Shown here piece by piece: positions 57,691 through 64,000 of a stretch of 64,000 nt of DNA. The notes under the pieces are model-generated. The model saw nothing but the letters and a program-made list of their open reading frames with translations. It made no database searches and was not told the DNA's origin. Position numbers and translations under genes: made by a program. Numbering within the stretch: position 1 is the first letter of the stretch; each line of letters opens with the position of its first letter. Source of the stretch: Panagrolaimus kolymaensis. Taxonomy: Eukaryota > Nematoda > Chromadorea > Rhabditida > Panagrolaimidae. Location: positions 7,874,001-7,938,000 of the forward strand of contig JAJQJQ010000006.1 in assembly GCA_028622995.1 (NCBI GenBank), read 5' to 3'.

Positions 57691-58601
57691 ATGGCGGATT
57701 CAAATATGAATGATACCAAATCAATGGACGCAACAAGAAAAGATTTGAAGCGAAAACTTCTTCATGATGAATCCTTGGATCTCGTTGCTGTATCTAATAT
57801 GGATGGTACTTATGAACCAACAACAAAGAATCCTAAGCTTTCTCAAGAACAAACCTTTGATTTCGCAGATCTTCCATGGGTTCTTCAAAAACGTTTTGCT
57901 GAAATTTGTGATCCAGAAACCTTGAAGACGTTCGCACGAATCAATGCTGACACCTCTAATCTTGTTAAACGCTGTCACACAATTGAAGATGTTGAAATCA
58001 CAATTAATGATTCAGGTGAATTAAATTACAAATTTACTGCTGCTTGCTACTGTAAAGAAGATGAATATTGCAAAGGAATCAATGCTGACGATCTTTCATC
58101 CTTCAATGGTAAATTTCAAGTTATGAATTCAATCGCAATCAAAGCTTCTAAGGAACAAAAAATTGATGATCTTTTGCTTCAACGTTTACCATTTAAACTC
58201 AATTCAAGCAAACATCTCACGTTAATTGCAAAATCTATGGATCTTTTAACTTTGAAGCGATCAATGAATCCTGAATTGAAAAGTTTTGATTTCGTTGGTG
58301 GTATTGAATCGAATTGTTCTTTGGAAGGCTTTGTTAATTTTATCAAATATTTATCAAGAATTGACAAACTTTTGTAAGCGTTTTTTTGTTGTTGTATGGT
58401 TTTCTAACGGGTTATTTCTTTTGCAGCTTTGTTTTGAACAAATCCAGAAGCTCTTTATCCTTCGACTTTGATGCTTTAATTCAACAAGGCGCTATTCTTC
58501 ATTTTCAACAAGTTGACACTCGCTTATTTGGTTTACATGTGGTTCAAATTCAAAATCCTGTCATTGATGATTTTTACCTTTTCTTCACCAAAGGTTTTTA
58601 A
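57691..58601 (+). CDS. F-box-like protein, nematode-specific
   Basis: Exons 57691-58373 and 58427-58601 give 285 residues. Residues about 56-90 (FADLPWVLQKRFAEICDPETLKTFARINADTSNL) resemble an F-box: the DLPxxL start and the fA.vN.t.. ending match the pattern that binds SKP1 in SCF ubiquitin ligases. The rest, with alternating beta and helix character, looks like the substrate-binding half of rapidly evolving nematode F-box proteins. The assignment is from the motif pattern only. It is followed 217 bp later on the same strand by a ubiquitin-conjugating enzyme. Confidence 0.6.
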
Positions 58602-58818
58602 GCTGTAATGTTCATATTTTTTCATGTTTTTATTCTGTTTAATAAACTTTTTTTTAACTTTTAATTCATTGTCTTTCTTACATTAAATTTTTTGAAGTTT
58701 TTCGAAAGGATTTTAGTAAATTTGAATAACTTATTTTTTTGAAACTGAACAGTTCATTTTTTTACTTTGAATTTTCTCATCGATTGCAACGCAACAATTG
58801 TTATTTTCTCCACAAAAA

Positions 58819-59519
58819 ATGCCTGTCGCAGCTGCTGCAACTCCCACCATGTCTGAAGCATCAACATCATCAAAACTTAATAATCAACCATCTCAATCTC
58901 CAACTCAATTAAAGGTTGTTTCAATGAAACGAATCATGCGAGAAATAGAACATTTCAAAACTGAACCACCATATTATCTTGCTGATTTTCAAGTTGATTC
59001 AAGTGATTTAAAAAAGTGGATTGTACTTATTAAACCTGTAAGTTTCTTTACTTTTTCGTTTTACTTTTACCTCTTATTTATTTTCAGCGATATGATCCAT
59101 ATAAACATGGTATATTTAAACTTAAAATCGATCTTCATCATGAATATCCATTCAAGCCACCACGAATTCAATTTCTTACACGTATTTATCATCCAAATGT
59201 TGATGCAACTGGTCGGTTTTGTCTTTCTATTCTTCAAATGGATAATTGGAAAGCTGGTACTACTGTTGCTACAGGTTTGTCTTTTAATTTTAACAAAGCC
59301 TTAATTTGGAGCTAATACCTAGCGGGTCTTTTCTTTTATTTTTCTATTACCTTCATCTTTTTTTCAGCATTGGATTCATTATTAAATTTACTTGAAAAGC
59401 CCGAACCTGAACGATCTCTTCGTGGTGAAATTGGTGATCAATATGTGCATCAAAGAAATATGTTTATGAAAGTTGCTTCAATGAAATCAAAGAAAGATGG
59501 TAGTGAACTAACTAACTAA
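58819..59519 (+). CDS. Ubiquitin-conjugating enzyme E2, UBE2L3-like (ubc-18 type)
   Basis: E2 enzyme that accepts ubiquitin from E1 and works with HECT and RBR ligases. Exons 58819-59037, 59088-59274 and 59368-59519 give 185 residues. The UBC fold: MKRIMREIEHF helix, VDSSDLKKWIVLIKP, PYKHGIFKLKIDLHHEYPFKPP, IYHPNVDATGRFCLSILQMDNW with the active-site Cys in RFCLSI, and LEKPEPERSLRGEIGDQY. The spacing and LIKP/PYKHG/HPNVD.GRFCL blocks fit UBE2L3 better than other E2s. A Ser/Thr/Ala-rich N-terminal extension of about 35 residues precedes the fold; translation could instead start at the Met at residue 36. Confidence 0.9.
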
Positions 59520-60005
59520 ATAAATCTTTCTTTATTTGTATGTATGTAATTTAGCTAGCCTTAATAATTATGTATGTTTTTTTTGTATAAAAATTAGTTT
59601 ATTTATTTGAAAGCCTTTCAAATGAGCCTTTTTTGGGAATGTAAGCATGAAAAAGATTCAAGATCTTCGAAAAAAGCGTTTGAAACAAAAAAAACATACC
59701 ACTACGCTGGCCAAATGTTTCACATCCGCCAAGCTTGTCAAACTTCCACGAATTGCAGTCTTCATAGTCTTTCCTCGTTTTACCTCTTTTTAGCTTTTTT
59801 TTATTTGAACGCTTTTGATTATCTAAATTTTACTTTTTTATACCTCCTAAAAGACTGGTTATTATTTCCTTGAACATCCTTTCCATCCTAAACGTGTCCA
59901 TTTTATCTTTAACGCATTTTATTCCTCAGTACTTTTACATCCTAAATATTGCATCATTCTTTTATTAATACTCAATTCCTCTTTCATTTTCAGTTATAAC
60001 GCAAC
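59520..60005. promoter_or_regulatory. Intergenic with candidate trans-splice acceptor for seryl-tRNA synthetase
   Basis: 485 bp between two same-strand housekeeping genes. A strong pyrimidine tract and acceptor (TTTCATTTTCAG, ending 59993) lies 12 nt before the ATG at 60006, with no 5' exon recognised. This is typical of nematode spliced-leader addition. Confidence 0.5.
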
Positions 60006-61759
60006 ATGGTGTTAGATATCGACTTGTTTCGTGAAGAAAAGCCTAATGGTAATCCTGAATTAATAAGAAAATCTCAAAATGACCGATACGCTGATGTTAC
60101 TCTTGTTGACAAAGTCATTGAATTGGATAAAGCTTGGATCAAAGGTTTGTTTTGAACGAATGAATGTTTCACTAAACTTGACATTTTCAGAACGGTTTGA
60201 TAATGACAATTGGAATCGTATAAGAAATCTTTGCAACAAAATCATTGGTGAAAAGAAAAAGGTTTGAACGAAAAACTCCACTTTGTATTTTCATCAAAAA
60301 ATGTTTTAGAAAAAAGAACCCGATGGCACCAATACTACAGTTCCTGATGATTTGGTAGAAAAATTAGATAAACTTCAAACTGATGACTTAACTGTTTGTT
60401 TTTAACTTAGCTTTTCTCATTGAAATATTTATTTTCAGCCTCTTCAAATAGCTCAAATTCTTGCAGCTCGTCAAACCATTGAAGCTAATATCGAAAAATG
60501 CAAAGCTCGTGTTCAAGAACTTGAAAATGAACGAAATTCAAAGATTGCACTTATTGGTAATCTCATTCATGAATCGGTTCCTATCAGTAATAATGAAGAT
60601 AATAATCGCGTTGAACGAACATTTGGTGATATTCAAAGCCGAAAGAAGTATTCTCATGTTGATTTGGTTGTTATGATCGATGGATTTGATGGAGAACGTG
60701 GAACATCAGTTGCTGGAGGAAGAGGATATTTTCTCAAAGGTGCTTTAGTTTTCCTCGAACAGGCTTGTATTCAACTTGCTTTAAGAATTTTATTGAAGAA
60801 AGACTTTACTCCTTTATATACTCCATTCTTTATGCGAAAAGATGTTATGCAAGAAGTTGCTCAACTTAATCAATTCGATGATGAGCTTTACAAAGTAGGT
60901 TAATTATTTTACTTACTATAGCTATATAAGTGTTTTTTTAGGTTAGTGGCAAGTCATCTGAAATCGCTGGTGATGAAGCTGTTGATGAAAAATATCTTAT
61001 TGCAACATCTGAACAACCCATTGCTGCTTATCATCGTAATGAATGGATGAATCCTGCTGAATTACCTTTGAAATACGCTGGGGTTTCAACTTGTTTCCGT
61101 CAAGAGGTTGGCTCACATGGTCGTGATACTCGGGGCATTTTCCGAGTTCATCAATTTGAAAAAGTTGAACAATTTGTCATTTGCTCACCATTGGAAAATG
61201 AATCATGGAAACATTTTGACGAGGTAACTAATCATTTCACTTTATTACTCCTTTATTAATGCCTATATTTTTTAGATGATTGGAAATGCTGAAGAATATT
61301 GTCAAGCTCTTGGTCTTCCATATCATGTTGTTGCAATCGTTTCTGGTGAACTTAATAATGCTGCTGCAAAGAAACTTGATTTAGAAGCATGGTTTCCAGC
61401 TAGTGGAGCTTTTCGTGAATTGGTTTCATGCTCAAATTGTTTAGATTATCAAGCTCGACGCCTCAAAGTTCGTTATGGTCTAACAAAGAAAGAAAATGAA
61501 GATGTTAGTTTTTTTCTTGGATGCTTGACATTAATGAGAGTATGTTTAGGTTCCATTCGTTCATATGTTAAATGCAACAATGTGTGCAACAACTCGTGTA
61601 CTTTGCGCTATTCTTGAGAATAATCAAGTTGAAGATGGTATTATTGTTCCTGAAGCTCTTCGAGAATTTATGCCTGAGAAATATCGTGAAAAGATTCCTT
61701 TTGTCAAACCTGCACCCATTGATGAAATAGAAAACAAGAAAAAGAAGGGCAAGAAATGA
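60006..61759 (+). CDS. sars-1: Seryl-tRNA synthetase, cytosolic
   Basis: Class II aminoacyl-tRNA synthetase charging tRNA-Ser and tRNA-Sec. Exons 60006-60144, 60191-60261, 60310-60393, 60439-60894, 60942-61223, 61276-61503 and 61550-61759 give 489 residues. It has the N-terminal coiled-coil tRNA-binding arm (residues about 1-175), then motif 1 region ([18 protein letters not shown]), [11 protein letters not shown], motif 2 ([30 protein letters not shown], in part) and motif 3 (LCAILENNQ). The C-terminus is Lys-rich (ENKKKKGKK), as in animal cytosolic enzymes where it aids stability or nuclear import. All catalytic motifs intact. Confidence 0.97.
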
Positions 61760-64000
61760 ATTAATTTATTATAATGTTTTTACTGTATTTTTTGCTTTGT
61801 TTTGTTGCTTTTTCTCTTTTAAGTTTCTCATAAGCAATTTTTGTTTGATTATTTCATTTCTAATAAAAACTGATCATTTGAATGTTTGTCACTGAATTTT
61901 TTGGCAATTTTTATAAACTGTGTTTTGTTGCTTCAAAGCTTTCAACTTTCCAAAAAATGGATAAGAAAGTCTTTTTTACCCATAACTTTTTTATTTATTT
62001 TTTTGTTTCGCAGTTTTTATGTGAAAATTGAGTTGACCGAAATTTAAAGTTTTGCATTTTTTTTAATTCCACGGGGAAACATGCGTGTTCGAAACAAAAA
62101 AATAAAGATTTGGCTAAAGCTTGCTTGGAAAAGCTTGGAAATAGGGCGTCAATATAGAATTGGGAAAAGAACGAATAAAACTTAAGAGTTTTTAGAAAAA
62201 ACCATAGCTGAATATGTCATCGAATGAAAACGTTGACAACATTTTTCTTTTTTACTTTTTGGAATTCACAAAAAGGAGGCTTTTGAAAGGAGTTGAGAGA
62301 TGGATTATTTTGGTTATCGATATTTGGAATTTATGGCTTCGAAAATTTGAATTTTTAGTTGTTTTGCTTTTTAATTTATTTCATGAAGAGTGTGTGATAT
62401 AATACTTTAATTACTTTAGTCATTATTAGACTGTCTTTCAAAATTTGTAAAAGGCTTTAATTAAGGAAAGTTTTAAATTCAACAGATTTGCAAAGTTAAT
62501 CAGTATATATCCGATGTTATCCAAAAGGATACGGTAGAAATTTAAACCAACTAAAAATTTTAAGCGACCTTTTATATTTCTTGTTACTATGCTAAACTGC
62601 TATGGTATTCGGCTTCCATTTGACACATTTTAGGATTTTCTTACAATTTTTCTGTTGCTTACTTCTTTAAATGTATTTTTGCCGCTTATTTTTTTCTCCA
62701 TTAACCTTTTTTATTTTTTGCAATAAATTTAACTTATCTTTTTCTTTGTATCTTTTTGACCTTTGACCATTCTTTTCTTTTCTCATGGTTTGATGCATCA
62801 TCGTTCAAAAAGATGTAACTTATCCATCCATTGAGGTTTTCCATGAATTTTTTTTCATTTTTCAGTTTGATAATTTGCTGTTGAAAAGACAAAATACTTG
62901 ACAGGCGAGCGAGAGAAGATAAAAGAAATGACAAAAAGTAAAGAGAAAAAAAAAGAGTGGCAAATTTTTTAGTATTCTTCACCCATCCTTCCATAAAAGT
63001 TACATAGTTAGTTTATTTGCCGTTTTTGTTGTGTTTGCTGCTGGTTCTTAATTACATAAACAACAAATTGAAAAAGACAACATGTGCACTTAAATTTTCT
63101 CTTCTCTTCTTTTTTTCTCGAAAACTTAAATTTTTTTGGAAATTAACAACAACAAAAAATACTTGACTATTGAACTTATTTTTTTGAGAGACACTCTTCT
63201 GACTTTATTCTTTTGGGTTGAAGCCAGCCTAGAAGAAAATCTAAAAAAAGGATTCTATGGAGAATGGATGCCTTATAAAGTGTGTTGATAGAAAGTTGAT
63301 GTTGTTGTTGTATTTTGTGAAGAGATGATAGATTAAAGTTTCAAGATGACTAATTAGAGGAGAGAAATATCTTCTTTTTTCTTCTTCTAGGAGATGGCTA
63401 ATTTTAGAAGTTTCAGAAACCCTTTTTTAGTTGAAAAGTTTTTTTTTGTTTTTGAGAAGGTCCAAAGAATAGTTTCGATAGTAAAAACTTTATATTCCAC
63501 AAAAACATTTTAAACAACAAAAAATTTTTGCATAATTTTTAAAGAATTTTTATTAATCAATTAGTTTGTTTGTTATTTTTTATCACAAGTTTTACATTTC
63601 TGTGTCGTCATTTTTTTAATAGCTCATCGCCTCTTTCTTTCTTTTTTTTATTACCGACTTTTTTATTTTTATTTTTGAAAATTGCAATTTCAATGTTGCA
63701 AAAAGTTTTTTTTACAACTTTGAAATTAGAATAGCGCCCATCCAACAACATACGAGTGAACTAAAGAGAAAGAGATAGAAGAGCGTCGTGTCTAGTCATA
63801 AATTTTATTTTCCAACTATATTTTTTTTTGAAACAATTAATTTTTTTTCTTCTTCATGCCTTCTAATAAAGTATGCTATACACGAATTTTGACTCTGAGA
63901 CCAAGGTTGGATTAGACTTTTAATTCTTTTTTGTTTGTTTATTTTTCAGTAAACATAAACATGCCTTTTTGTGAAAGCGAATTATGCTAATTTCTATTTC
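61760..64000. other. AT-rich right end, no gene seen
   Basis: 2.2 kb of AT- and pyrimidine-rich sequence with no supported coding exon. Open frames are low complexity. It may be 5' flank or large introns of a gene beyond the window. Confidence 0.5.

Noticed and set aside
1..64000. tRNA, rRNA, snoRNA and CRISPR searches
   Set aside because: No A/B box pairs, rRNA blocks, convincing C/D boxes or CRISPR-type repeat-spacer arrays were found by eye; a covariance-model search was not possible.

Overview
This is nuclear DNA from a nematode. The sequence is very AT-rich. Nearly every gene is cut by several small introns (about 45-60 nt is common), and most introns end in TTTTTAG or TTTTCAG. It carries nematode-type families: DUF273 glycosyltransferase-like proteins, a short SH2-tyrosine kinase with no F-BAR domain, and secreted families I cannot place outside nematodes. 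I cannot name the species. The intron style and AT content would suit a clade IV (panagrolaimid-like) worm, but that is a guess. Gene models were built by hand-splicing GT..AG introns (one GC..AG) and checking that reading frames stay in phase. Proteins were recognised from known family motifs, without a database search.

Layout. 0.8-6.8 kb is a DUF273 cluster on the + strand: one copy with a frameshift, one intact copy, and between them a truncated third copy, the 3' end of a DEAD-box helicase on the - strand and a 389-bp near-perfect palindrome. 8.4-10.0 kb is a 1.6-kb inverted-repeat element with 541-bp arms and a small secreted-type ORF in its centre. 10.8-15.3 kb is an M1 aminopeptidase N-like gene. 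15.4-17.3 kb (-) is a PAPS transporter. 20.0-21.6 kb is an NC2-alpha/DRAP1-type repressor with an AT-hook. 22.0-24.3 kb (-) is TRMT2A. 25.3-27.4 kb (-) is a DCAF5-like WD40 protein. 28.3-29.7 kb (-) is an orphan secreted/membrane protein. 30.2-31.4 kb is another orphan secreted protein. 33.4-34.1 kb is a small G/Y/Q-rich secreted protein. 34.8-35.4 kb (-) is a proline-rich protein. 35.4-41.4 kb is gene-poor, with two tiny possible genes. 41.5-42.6 kb is an SLC25A32-like mitochondrial carrier. 43.0-44.8 kb (-) is a diverged paralogue of the 28-kb orphan.

The right part is dense with housekeeping genes: MMS19 (-) and fibrillarin (+) start head to head at 48.7-49.0 kb; then a GT31 glycosyltransferase, a purple acid phosphatase, an SH2-tyrosine kinase (-), an F-box-like protein, a UBE2L3-type ubiquitin-conjugating enzyme and cytosolic seryl-tRNA synthetase. 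The last three lie close together on one strand and could be co-transcribed. 61.8-64.0 kb shows no gene.

Shared themes are glycan and sulfation chemistry (DUF273, GT31, PAPS transporter), RNA modification (TRMT2A, fibrillarin, SARS), and ubiquitin or protein turnover (DCAF5, F-box-like, UBE2L3). These are functional groupings only; apart from the possible three-gene cluster nothing indicates common regulation. The least explained items are a dispersed 20-bp imperfect palindrome found mainly in introns and intergenic DNA of the left half, the two long inverted repeats, and the orphan secreted family with two genes and a probable relic.
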